A DNA stretch of 5,714 nt from Panacagrimonas sp. (GTDB lineage: Bacteria; Pseudomonadota; Gammaproteobacteria; Nevskiales; Nevskiaceae). This document shows, in pieces, positions 1-5,714 of the stretch (positions within the stretch are counted from its first letter, which is position 1; each line of letters begins with the position of its first letter). The stretch is from contig JAJFJX010000392.1 in assembly GCA_021773655.1 (NCBI GenBank), positions 1 through 5,714 of the forward strand. The letters are read 5' to 3'. Made by a program: the position numbers and the translations under genes. The notes beneath the pieces were generated by a model that searched no databases, had not been told where the DNA came from, and saw only the letters and a program-made list of their open reading frames with translations.

Positions 1-923
1 TTCAGGTAGTACAGGCCCAGTTCGGAGCTGTTGAGCCAGTCGGCGAAGTAGCGCAGCGCCACCCCGTACTGTCCGGTCTTGCGGTCCGGGTGCCGGGTCG
101 ATGCGCGTGCCAGGCCCACCGCGGCGGTCGAGGCCGACAACGGCTCGGTGCCGGATTGGTCATTGCGTCGGCCGATGCCGGTGTAGGCGACGTTGCCGTC
201 GTCGGAGATGAAGTCGTTGGTGGAGAAGAAACTGCCGCGCGGGTCGATCTCGACCTCGTCGAAACCCCAGATCCATACCGATTCGATGCTCAGCGCATTG
301 GTCAGCGACAGCGAGGTCCACAGCATCGGGTGCGGCAGCAGGGCCTCGCGCAGTTCCGAACCCGGCGCGCGGAAGCGCGCCACGTCGAAGGCATTGATGG
401 CGTTGATGCTGTTGCCGATGAAGGTCGACTCGCCCCAGTTCACCACCTGACGGCCGGCACGCACGGCGGCATTGCGGCCGTCGAGCTGGAAGTTGAAATA
501 GGCGAACAGGTCGAGCAGATCGCCCTGCGCCACCAGCCGGTCCTTGCCGCGATCACCGAAATTGTCGCTGTCGTCGTCGGCCTGGAAATCATAGAAGTAG
601 CTGGCGCGGCCGAAGATCCCGACGCTGCCGTAATTGATGTCCAGGTCATGGGTGGCCTTGATCAGCGCCGAGATCACATCGCCGGCCTCGTAGTTGCGGC
701 GGCCGTCGTCCTCGTTGACGGTGCGGGCGGTGCCACCGTTGGCAATGCCGATCAGGCTGCGGTCCGGATCCTCGGTGCTGACCGTGACGCCGGCCGAAAC
801 CGTGGTGTCCAGACTGCCACGCACCTCGCCGAACTCGAACGTCGCTGCGTGGCCCGCCAGCGGAATGCCGAAGGCCATGGCCCCGGCGCAAATTCGCAAC
901 AGCCTGTTCAGTCTTGTTTTCAT
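1..923 (-). CDS. DUF1302 family outer-membrane protein, N-terminal part (3' end beyond window)
   Basis: Reading leftward from the ATG at 923-921 the frame stays open to base 1, giving 307 residues and no stop, so the C-terminal part is outside the window. Residues 1-26 look like a Sec signal peptide: MKTR.. basic start, hydrophobic core, then PLAGHA before ATFEFGEV. The mature part carries patterns I recognise from DUF1302 proteins: GSLDTT at 36-41, LIGIANGGTA at 57-66, VNEDDGRRNYEAGD near 69-82, NWGESTFI at 162-169, an ELREALLP segment near 190-197, EIDPRGSFFSTNDF at 225-238 and GQYGVALRYF at 284-293. Alternating aromatic/polar stretches fit an outer-membrane beta barrel. Family members are usually well over 500 residues and are commonly encoded beside a DUF1329 lipoprotein-like partner. 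Their molecular role is poorly defined; lipid or hydrophobic-compound transport has been suggested. The start is fixed by the signal peptide and a strong ribosome binding site. Family call is confident; function is not. Confidence 0.88.
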   Translation of the reverse strand, partial: MKTRLNRLLRICAGAMAFGIPLAGHAATFEFGEVRGSLDTTVSAGVTVSTEDPDRSLIGIANGGTARTVNEDDGRRNYEAGDVISALIKATHDLDINYGSVGIFGRASYFYDFQADDDSDNFGDRGKDRLVAQGDLLDLFAYFNFQLDGRNAAVRAGRQVVNWGESTFIGNSINAINAFDVARFRAPGSELREALLPHPMLWTSLSLTNALSIESVWIWGFDEVEIDPRGSFFSTNDFISDDGNVAYTGIGRRNDQSGTEPLSASTAAVGLARASTRHPDRKTGQYGVALRYFADWLNSSELGLYYL

Positions 924-929
924 CGTTCT

Positions 930-935
930 CCTCCT
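930..935 (-). promoter_or_regulatory. Shine-Dalgarno AGGAGG of the DUF1302 gene
   Basis: The minus strand reads AGGAGG six bases ahead of the ATG at 923. It is the only textbook-strength ribosome binding site among the genes with visible starts here, so it both fixes the DUF1302 start and suggests strong translation of this secreted protein. Confidence 0.85.
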
Positions 936-979
936 GAGGCCACGCGGACGGTGGATGAACCGAGCTCCACCGCTTGATC

Positions 980-1009
980 GTTATGGTCCGAGTTTGTGCG
1001 CCATGTGCC
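980..1009 (-). promoter_or_regulatory. weak sigma70-like promoter candidate ahead of the DUF1302 gene
   Basis: On the minus strand CATAAC (985-980, 4 of 6 matches to TATAAT) lies 18 bases downstream of GGCACA (1009-1004, only 3 of 6 matches to TTGACA). This would give a leader of about 50 bases before the ATG at 923. The -35 is poor, so an activator would probably be needed if this is real. The candidate -35 falls inside the loop of the 994-1028 inverted repeat, a position where a bound regulator could act directly. A separate promoter is expected because of the 170-base gap after the ABC gene, but this exact placement is tentative. Confidence 0.25.
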
Positions 1010-1028
1010 ATCGGTGCAAGGCGCACAA
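994..1028. repeat. perfect 9-bp inverted repeat, candidate operator or RNA hairpin
   Basis: TTGTGCGCC at 994-1002 is the exact reverse complement of GGCGCACAA at 1020-1028, separated by 17 bases. The spacer continues the symmetry partly: after one mismatch, six further pairs can form on the plus-strand RNA if G-U pairs are allowed, but only four of the six on the minus-strand RNA. No T-run follows on either strand, so it is not a standard intrinsic terminator. It lies 66-100 bases after the ABC stop and 71-105 bases before the DUF1302 ATG, so an operator for the DUF1302 gene or a transcript-end processing hairpin are both possible. That the repeat exists is directly visible; the role is inference. 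Confidence 0.45.
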
Positions 1029-1049
1029 TTGACATTGCTGCAGCCTGCT

Positions 1050-1067
1050 GTGACCGCACCGTGACCG
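1050..1067 (-). promoter_or_regulatory. 11-bp-phased direct repeat CGGTCAC, possible OmpR/PhoB-type site
   Basis: The minus strand reads CGGTCAC-GGTG-CGGTCAC: two identical 7-mers (1067-1061 and 1056-1050) with an 11-bp period, one DNA turn. OmpR/PhoB-class response regulators bind head-to-tail half sites at this spacing, and each half matches 5 of 7 positions of CTGTCAT, or 6 of 7 if the final pyrimidine is free. The four-base spacer here is GC-rich, unlike the A/T-rich spacer of classic Pho boxes, and no good -10 lies at the usual distance. It sits upstream of the DUF1302 gene and just beyond the ABC stop. Assignment to a regulator is speculative. Confidence 0.25.
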
Positions 1068-1093
1068 GCGTGGAATTCCCGACCGACGGTGGA

Positions 1094-2893
1094 TCAGGAC
1101 CGATGGTGTTCCCGCTGTTGCAGTTCCCACAGCTTGCGGTAGCGACCGTCCAGGCTCAGCAGCACCGCGTGTGGTCCGCGTTCGCGTATGCATCCGCCCT
1201 CGAGCACGAGGATCTCGTCGGCGTCGGTCACCGTCGACAGCCGGTGTGCGATGACCAGCGTGGTGCGATGCTCGGCGGCGTCGTGCAGGGCCTCCAGGAT
1301 GGCCTGCTCGGAGGCCGAGTCCAACGAAGACGTGGCCTCGTCGAAGACCAGGATGGGCGGGTCCTTGAGCAGAGCGCGGGCGATGGCCACACGTTGTTTT
1401 TCGCCGCCCGAGAGTTTGAGTCCGCGCTCGCCCACCGGTGTCTCCAGACCCTGCGGCAGGCGTTGCACGAAGGCGTCGAGGTGGGCCGTGCGAATCGCCT
1501 GCTGCAGCTGTTCCGGGCTGGCGGCCGGGTTGCCGTACATCAGGTTGTAGCCGAGGCTGTCATTGAACAGCACGGTGTCCTGCGGCACCACGCCGATCAC
1601 TGATCGCAGGTTCTCCTGGCTGATGTCGCGGATGTCGATGCCGTCGATCAGCACGCGGCCCCGATGCGGATCGTAGAAGCGGTACATCAGCCGCGCGATC
1701 GTCGACTTTCCCGCACCGCTGGCGCCGACGATGGCCAGTTTGCGGCCGGGCGCGATCTCGAAGTCCACGCCGTCGAGCACCGGCCGGTCCGTCTGGTAAC
1801 CAAAGCTCACGCCCTCGAAGCGCACACCGGCGCAGCCTGCCGGCCGCAGCGACTGCGGATGCTCCGGATCGCCGACGCCCGGACGCTGGCGCATCAGCTC
1901 GAACATGCGTTGCATGTCCACCAGCGCGCGCCGGATCTCGCGGTAGACGAAGCCGAGAAAGTTCAGCGGCATGAACAGCTGGATCATGTAGGCGTTGATT
2001 GCCACGAAATCGCCCAGGCTGAGCCGCTGTGCGACCACTCCGTAGGCCGCCATGAACATCATCGCGGTCATGCCGCCGGCCACGATCATCGACTGGCCGA
2101 CATTCAGTGCCGCCAGCGATGAGCGGTTGCGCTGCTGCGCGTTCTCCCACTCGGCCATGTAGCGGTCGTACTCCTCGGCCTCGCGGCGTTCGGCGGCGAA
2201 CAGCTTGACCGTCTCGTGGTTGAGCAGGGAGTCCACGGCTCGCTGGCTGGCCCGCGAGTCGAGCAGGTTCGCCTCGCGCACGAAGCGGGTCCGCCACTCG
2301 GTGACGCTGACCGAAAAGCCGATGTAGGCCAGCACCGATACCGCCGTGACCACGGCAAATGCCGGCCCGTATTCGACCAGCAGGATCACCGCCACCAGTG
2401 CCAGCTCCAGCAGCGTCGGCAGGATGTTGAACAGCATGAAGCGCAGCAGGAAGCTGATGCCGGTCACGCCGCGCTCGATGTCCCGTGCCACGCCGCCGGT
2501 GCGCCGCGCCAGATGGAACTCGATATCCAGTCGGTGCAGATGACGGAAAACGTCCAGCGAGGCCCGTCGCACCGCGCGTTCGGTGACGCGCCCGAAGATC
2601 ACGTCCCGCAATTCTCCCAGCAGCACGTTGCCGAAGCGCATGACGCCATAAGCCACCAGCAGTGCCACCGGCACTGCCACGGCGGCCTGCCGGTCCGTGT
2701 CGAGGCCATCGACGATGTGCTTGAGCACCAGCGGCAACGCCACCCCGCTGAGTTTGGCCGCGATCAGGCAAATAGCCGCCAGCGTGACCCGGCCGGGGAA
2801 CTCGCGCAGGTAGGGCAGCAGGCTGCGAACGACGCGGAACGAAGGTTGCAGGTGCTCGGCGTCCGGCGCCGGCGGCAGGCGATTGGGTCGCAT
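1094..2893 (-). CDS. Atm1/ABCB7/HMT1-type ABC exporter half-transporter (fused permease and ATPase)
   Basis: This 599-residue protein has the exporter order membrane domain then ATPase. Hydrophobic segments lie near 34-57, 71-93, 148-168, 170-193, 267-289 and 291-315, giving the six expected helices. The ATPase domain (about 355-590) is complete: Walker A GASGAGKST 390-398, Q-loop Q438, signature LSGGE 494-498, Walker B ILVFDE 514-519 with catalytic E519, D-loop SSLD 522-525 and H-loop H550. The membrane half carries Atm1-class patterns: TGGVARDIERG near 132-142, LLNHETVKLFAAE near 223-235, LNVGQ at 263-267 and NFLGFVYREI at 311-320. In characterised Atm1 exporters the Asn and Gln of LNxGQ help bind glutathione, so N264 and Q267 suggest export of glutathione-derived or metal-thiol compounds from the cytoplasm as an inner-membrane homodimer. 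It starts 16 bases after the spoT stop with no clear Shine-Dalgarno, so translational coupling is likely. Subfamily is confident; substrate is inferred. Confidence 0.93.
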   Translation of the reverse strand: MRPNRLPPAPDAEHLQPSFRVVRSLLPYLREFPGRVTLAAICLIAAKLSGVALPLVLKHIVDGLDTDRQAAVAVPVALLVAYGVMRFGNVLLGELRDVIFGRVTERAVRRASLDVFRHLHRLDIEFHLARRTGGVARDIERGVTGISFLLRFMLFNILPTLLELALVAVILLVEYGPAFAVVTAVSVLAYIGFSVSVTEWRTRFVREANLLDSRASQRAVDSLLNHETVKLFAAERREAEEYDRYMAEWENAQQRNRSSLAALNVGQSMIVAGGMTAMMFMAAYGVVAQRLSLGDFVAINAYMIQLFMPLNFLGFVYREIRRALVDMQRMFELMRQRPGVGDPEHPQSLRPAGCAGVRFEGVSFGYQTDRPVLDGVDFEIAPGRKLAIVGASGAGKSTIARLMYRFYDPHRGRVLIDGIDIRDISQENLRSVIGVVPQDTVLFNDSLGYNLMYGNPAASPEQLQQAIRTAHLDAFVQRLPQGLETPVGERGLKLSGGEKQRVAIARALLKDPPILVFDEATSSLDSASEQAILEALHDAAEHRTTLVIAHRLSTVTDADEILVLEGGCIRERGPHAVLLSLDGRYRKLWELQQREHHRS

Positions 2894-2909
2894 CGTTCGT
2901 GATGCGTGA

Positions 2910-5072
2910 TCAGGAACGGGCGACGCGGCCGATGCCGTCGATGCGGCGCAGCCTCCGCATCACCCGCGCCAGGTGCACTCGGTTCTTGACCGTGAGAATG
3001 AAGCGCATCTCCACCGCGTCACCGCCGGCCCGGTCCGGCATCTGCACGTTCTCGATACTCGCGTCGGAACCGGCAATTTCAGCGGTGATGCGGGCCAGCA
3101 GGCCACGCTTGTTCTGTGCCTGCATCATCAGCTCGCAGAGGAAATCACCCTGCACCTGCTGGGCCCACACCAACGGCACCCAGTCGTGCGGGCGCGCCTT
3201 GGCGTGGGTGCACTCGATCCGGTGGATGACGATGCCGCGGCCGACGCTGACGTGGCCGCGGATCTCGTCACCGGGGATGGGCCGGCAGCATCGACCGTAA
3301 TCCAGCACCAGACCTTCGGTGCCCTCGATGGCCAGTGCCTGTCCGGAGCCCGCCGGCTGCGATGCATCGCCGACCGTTTCGCTGAGGAACCGTCGTGCCA
3401 CCAGCGGGGCCAGACGCTCGCCGGTGCCGATGGCGGCGAACAGCTCCTCGACATCGTTCAGCGCGAAACTCTTGAGCACCTGCTCGGCGCGTTCCTCGCG
3501 CAGTGCGGACAGCGGAATCCTGAGGTCGCGCAGAGAGATTTCCAGCAGCCGGCGACCGAGTCGGATGGCTTCGTCCTCGCGCTGGTTCTTCAGGTAATTG
3601 CGGATGTGGCTGCGCGCCTTGGCGGTCTTGACGAAGTGCAGCCAGGCGGCGTTCGGACGCGCATGGCGTGCGGTGATGACCTCCACCGTCTGACCCGACT
3701 TGAGCGGCGAGTTGAGCGGTTCCAGGCTGCCATCGATGCGAGCCGCCACGCAGCGGTCGCCGAGTTCGGAATGCACCGAATAGGCGAAGTCCACCGGCGT
3801 TGCGCCCTTGGGCAACTGGCGGATGTCGCCCTTGGGGGTGAACACATAGACCTCGTCGGGGAACAGGTCCACCTTGACCCCTTCGATGAAGTCCATCGAG
3901 GCATCGGTGCCCAGGTCGTCGAACACGTTGCGCAGCCATTCCTTGGCGCGCCCCTGCGGCCCGGCCTGGCTGGAGCGGTCGCCCAGCTTGTACTGCCAGT
4001 GCGCGGCGATGCCCGCTTCGGCGACATGGTGCATCTCGCGGGTGCGGATCTGCACCTCGATCTTGTGCCCGCCGGGCGCTACGCAGCTGGTGTGCAGACT
4101 CTGGTAGCCATTGCCCTTGGCGTTGGCGATGTAGTCGTCGAAGTGGCCGGGCACCGGCTTGAAGACGTGGTGGACCACCCCCAGTGCGCGGTAGCAGTCG
4201 TCGACCTTGGACACGATCACGCGAAAGCCGAGCAGGTCCATTACCTTGAGCAGGCGCAGCTTCTTGCGCCTCATCTTTTGATAGATGCTGTAGATGTTCT
4301 TGTCGCGCCCGGCCACGGTGGCGCCGATGCCCTCGTCGCGCAGATGCTGCGACAGGCGGCTTTCAACCTCCTTGACCAGCCCCTTGGCGTCGCCCATCTG
4401 CTTGGCCACGCCGTGCGCCAGGGCCGCGAAGCGGGTCGGATAAAGGTGGGCAAAGGCGAGGTCTTCGAGTTCCACGCGGATGGTGTGGATACCCAGGCGC
4501 TGCGCGATCGGCGCGTAGATGTCCAGCGTCTCGCGCGCGATCCGGCGCCGCTTCTCCGGCGCCATGGCGTTGAGCGTGCGCAGGTTATGCAGGCGATCGG
4601 CCAGCTTGATCAGGATGACCCGGATGTCCTTGGTCATCGCCAGCAGCAGCTTGCGGAAGCTCTCGGCCTGACGCTCGGCGCGTGTCATGCCCTCGATCTT
4701 GCCGATCTTCGACACGCCGTCGACAAGTTCGGCCACGTCCTTGCCGAATCGCGCCGCGACCTCGTCCTTGGACACGCCGGTGTCCTCGATGACGTCGTGC
4801 AGGATCGCCGCGCACAGCGTGGTCGAATCCATGTGCATCTCGCCCAGGACGCGTGCCACTGCCAGCGGGTGGAAGATGTAGGGCTCACCGGAGGTGCGGC
4901 TCTGTCCCTTGTGTTCCTTGGCGCCGAACTCGTAGGCGCGACGCACCTCCTGGATCTGCTCCTGCGGCAGGTACTCGGCCAGCAGGCGGGCCAGCGGCTC
5001 CATGCCGTACTCACGCGCCACCCGCTGGGTGCGCCAGGCGTTGCCGATCCGCTGGATGACGGGTAATTCCAT
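2910..5072 (-). CDS. spoT: bifunctional (p)ppGpp synthetase/hydrolase SpoT
   Basis: This 720-residue RelA/SpoT homologue makes and degrades the stringent-response alarmone (p)ppGpp in the cytoplasm. Order of parts: HD hydrolase about 45-200, with R59, H68, the H92-D93 pair, E96-D97, D159 and N163 all present, so hydrolysis should be intact; synthetase about 240-365, with GRDKNIYSIYQKM 255-267, DLLGFRV 279-285, D292, the 310-313 motif HFDD, the GYQSLHT segment 322-328 and E339 before QIRT; TGS about 405-467 (VYVFTPKGD); a zinc-finger-like part with C595, C596 and C621; and a C-terminal ACT domain about 645-718. HFDD is unusual: bifunctional enzymes usually carry RxKD here, while synthetase-only RelA carries ExDD. 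Starting at 5072 gives MELPVIQ..; a second in-frame ATG at 5003 (M24) matches where E. coli SpoT begins, and neither has a good Shine-Dalgarno. The usual gmk-rpoZ neighbours are absent. The intact HD site favours SpoT over RelA. Confidence 0.95.
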   Translation of the reverse strand: MELPVIQRIGNAWRTQRVAREYGMEPLARLLAEYLPQEQIQEVRRAYEFGAKEHKGQSRTSGEPYIFHPLAVARVLGEMHMDSTTLCAAILHDVIEDTGVSKDEVAARFGKDVAELVDGVSKIGKIEGMTRAERQAESFRKLLLAMTKDIRVILIKLADRLHNLRTLNAMAPEKRRRIARETLDIYAPIAQRLGIHTIRVELEDLAFAHLYPTRFAALAHGVAKQMGDAKGLVKEVESRLSQHLRDEGIGATVAGRDKNIYSIYQKMRRKKLRLLKVMDLLGFRVIVSKVDDCYRALGVVHHVFKPVPGHFDDYIANAKGNGYQSLHTSCVAPGGHKIEVQIRTREMHHVAEAGIAAHWQYKLGDRSSQAGPQGRAKEWLRNVFDDLGTDASMDFIEGVKVDLFPDEVYVFTPKGDIRQLPKGATPVDFAYSVHSELGDRCVAARIDGSLEPLNSPLKSGQTVEVITARHARPNAAWLHFVKTAKARSHIRNYLKNQREDEAIRLGRRLLEISLRDLRIPLSALREERAEQVLKSFALNDVEELFAAIGTGERLAPLVARRFLSETVGDASQPAGSGQALAIEGTEGLVLDYGRCCRPIPGDEIRGHVSVGRGIVIHRIECTHAKARPHDWVPLVWAQQVQGDFLCELMMQAQNKRGLLARITAEIAGSDASIENVQMPDRAGGDAVEMRFILTVKNRVHLARVMRRLRRIDGIGRVARS

Positions 5073-5083
5073 GTGCCGAGTGT

Positions 5084-5095
5084 CGGGGTTCCCCG
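5084..5095. repeat. small palindrome just ahead of the spoT start
   Basis: CGGGG and CCCCG face each other across two bases, ending 12 bases before the spoT ATG at 5072. On the transcript this could form a short GC-only hairpin where a ribosome binding site would normally lie, and no Shine-Dalgarno is visible there. In GC-rich DNA a 5-bp arm can arise by chance, and no T-run makes it a terminator. Confidence 0.25.
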
Positions 5096-5111
5096 GTGAG
5101 TATTCCAGTTC

Positions 5112-5144
5112 CGGCTGCCTTTTACGGCTGCGGGCGCCGGCTGC
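5112..5144 (-). repeat. three GCAGCCG copies at an exact 13-bp period between pfkB and spoT
   Basis: On the minus strand GCAGCCG occurs at 5144-5138, 5131-5125 and 5118-5112, each starting 13 bases after the last. The flanking six bases differ between copies, so this is a phased motif and not a plain tandem duplication. The array begins three bases after the pfkB stop codon. It could be protein-binding half sites, remains of an old duplication, or chance in GC-rich DNA; nothing here decides between them. Confidence 0.3.
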
Positions 5145-5146
5145 GT

Positions 5147-5714
5147 TCAGTCCATGCGGCGCCGGAACTCGTCGTGGAAACGTTCGCGGAACTGCTCGAT
5201 GTCCACCCGGTGATTCTGCGGGCCGACCCGTTCGATCTTGATCGCGCCCATCAGGCTGGCGATGCGGCCGGTGGTTTCCCAGTCCATGCCCTGCAGCAGC
5301 CCGTAGAGCAGGCCGCCACGATAGGCATCGCCACACCCGGTCGGGTCGGCCAGTGACTCGGCCTTGGCACAGGGAATCTCGAGCACGCGTCCCCGGTTGA
5401 AGATGTGGGAGCCCTTGCCGCCGCGGGTGACCACCAGCGCGTCGACGCGCTCGGCCATCTGCTTGAGGCTCAGGCCGGTACGTTCGGTCAGCAGTTCGGC
5501 CTCGTAGTCATTGACCGCCAGGTAGCTGGCCTGCTCGATGAAGGCACGCAGTTCCTCGCCGCTGAACATCGGCAGGCCCTGGCCGGGATCGAAGATGAAC
5601 GGGATGCCGGCCTCGGCGAACTGGCGGGCGTGCAGCAGCATGCCGTCACGTCCGTCCGGAGATACCGTCCCGATCCGCACACCGGCCGGCGTGATGTCCT
5701 GCGTGTGCGAGAAG
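5147..5714 (-). CDS. PfkB-family carbohydrate/nucleoside kinase, adenosine-kinase-like (5' end beyond window)
   Basis: The frame is open from the right edge to the TGA at 5149-5147, giving the last 188 residues of a ribokinase-fold kinase; about 120 N-terminal residues that would hold the substrate-binding lid are outside the window. In the visible part, NDYE at fragment residues 68-71 is the NxxE motif that positions metal and phosphate, TRGGKGS at 96-102 is the family's ATP-site loop, and DPTGCGDAYRGG at 123-134 is the C-terminal PfkB signature whose aspartate (fragment D129) is the catalytic base. The SPDGRDGM, FDPGQGLPMF and IASLMGAIKIE stretches match proteobacterial proteins usually named adenosine kinase or carbohydrate kinase, so phosphorylation of adenosine to AMP is plausible but not proven without the N-terminus. 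A GTG at 5680 is in frame, but the reading frame continues upstream with family-like sequence (FSHTQDI), so it is not the start. spoT follows after 74 bases. Confidence 0.9.
   Translation of the reverse strand, partial: FSHTQDITPAGVRIGTVSPDGRDGMLLHARQFAEAGIPFIFDPGQGLPMFSGEELRAFIEQASYLAVNDYEAELLTERTGLSLKQMAERVDALVVTRGGKGSHIFNRGRVLEIPCAKAESLADPTGCGDAYRGGLLYGLLQGMDWETTGRIASLMGAIKIERVGPQNHRVDIEQFRERFHDEFRRRMD

Noticed and set aside
90..977. Plus-strand open frame of 295 codons opposite the DUF1302 gene
   Set aside because: The minus strand encodes a recognisable secreted DUF1302 protein with a strong ribosome binding site. The plus-strand product is an Ala/Val/Arg-rich shadow that also runs through the intergenic control region.
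995..1010. Possible sigma54 promoter (minus-strand TGGCACATGGCGCACA)
   Set aside because: The GG and GC elements are eight bases apart instead of the required ten, so it does not meet the -24/-12 spacing.
994..1028. Intrinsic terminator for the ABC gene
   Set aside because: The inverted repeat has a long spacer and no T-run follows on either strand.
947..1094. 10-bp direct repeat GACGGTGGAT at 947-956 and 1085-1094
   Set aside because: It is exact but short, with dissimilar flanks and nothing mobile-looking between the copies; the right copy runs into the ABC stop codon. Chance is the simplest explanation.
1560..2771. Minus-strand 403-codon frame inside the ABC gene
   Set aside because: It is an out-of-frame shadow of the ABC exporter, rich in Arg, Gly and Ala with no domain, while the overlapping frame has every ABC motif.
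2973..5066. Plus-strand open frame of 697 codons opposite spoT
   Set aside because: It lies wholly antisense to a protein with complete RSH motifs. Its translation is low-complexity, rich in His, Asp, Val, Leu, Gln and Arg, as expected when a GC-rich gene is read backwards, and shows no recognisable domain.
5073..5336. N-terminal extension of spoT by 88 codons
   Set aside because: The extension overlaps the confident pfkB 3' end in another frame and is an Arg/Pro-rich stretch without homology. Known SpoT proteins start near 5072 or 5003.
5147..5680. GTG at 5680 as the true start of the PfkB gene
   Set aside because: It would leave a 177-residue protein lacking the N-terminal half of the kinase fold, and the frame stays open with family-like sequence to the window edge, so the gene is truncated by the window.

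Overview
The window is a compact, high-GC (roughly 60-65% by eye) bacterial chromosomal segment with all four genes on the minus strand. It reads as gammaproteobacterial: a full-length SpoT-type (p)ppGpp enzyme, a proteobacterial PfkB/adenosine-kinase-like enzyme, an Atm1-type ABC exporter and a DUF1302 outer-membrane protein. A lineage close to Nevskiales/Solimonadaceae or Chromatiales would fit, but that is inference. No mobile element, CRISPR array, tRNA or rRNA was seen, and base composition looks uniform across the window.

Layout in the direction of transcription (right to left): (1) 5714-5147, the 3' part of a PfkB-family sugar/nucleoside kinase, cut by the window edge. (2) A 74-bp gap with three evenly spaced 7-mers and a small palindrome. 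(3) 5072-2910, spoT, 720 residues, with intact hydrolase, synthetase, TGS, zinc-finger-like and ACT regions. (4) A 16-bp gap. (5) 2893-1094, a 599-residue ABC exporter half-transporter of the Atm1/ABCB7/HMT1 type. (6) A 170-bp gap with a perfect 9-bp inverted repeat, an 11-bp-phased direct repeat and a strong Shine-Dalgarno. (7) 923-1, the N-terminal 307 residues of a secreted DUF1302 protein running off the left edge. This last gene has no stop in the window.

spoT and the ABC gene are almost certainly co-transcribed, and pfkB may belong to the same unit. The DUF1302 gene has its own leader and probably its own promoter. A functional link is only suggestive: a possible AMP-producing kinase, the alarmone enzyme and a glutathione-conjugate/metal-stress exporter could form a nucleotide- and redox-stress module. 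I see no clearly new multi-gene system. The best second-look items are the acidic HFDD synthetase motif in an otherwise hydrolase-competent SpoT, the unusual spoT neighbourhood, and the structured intergenic region ahead of the DUF1302 gene.
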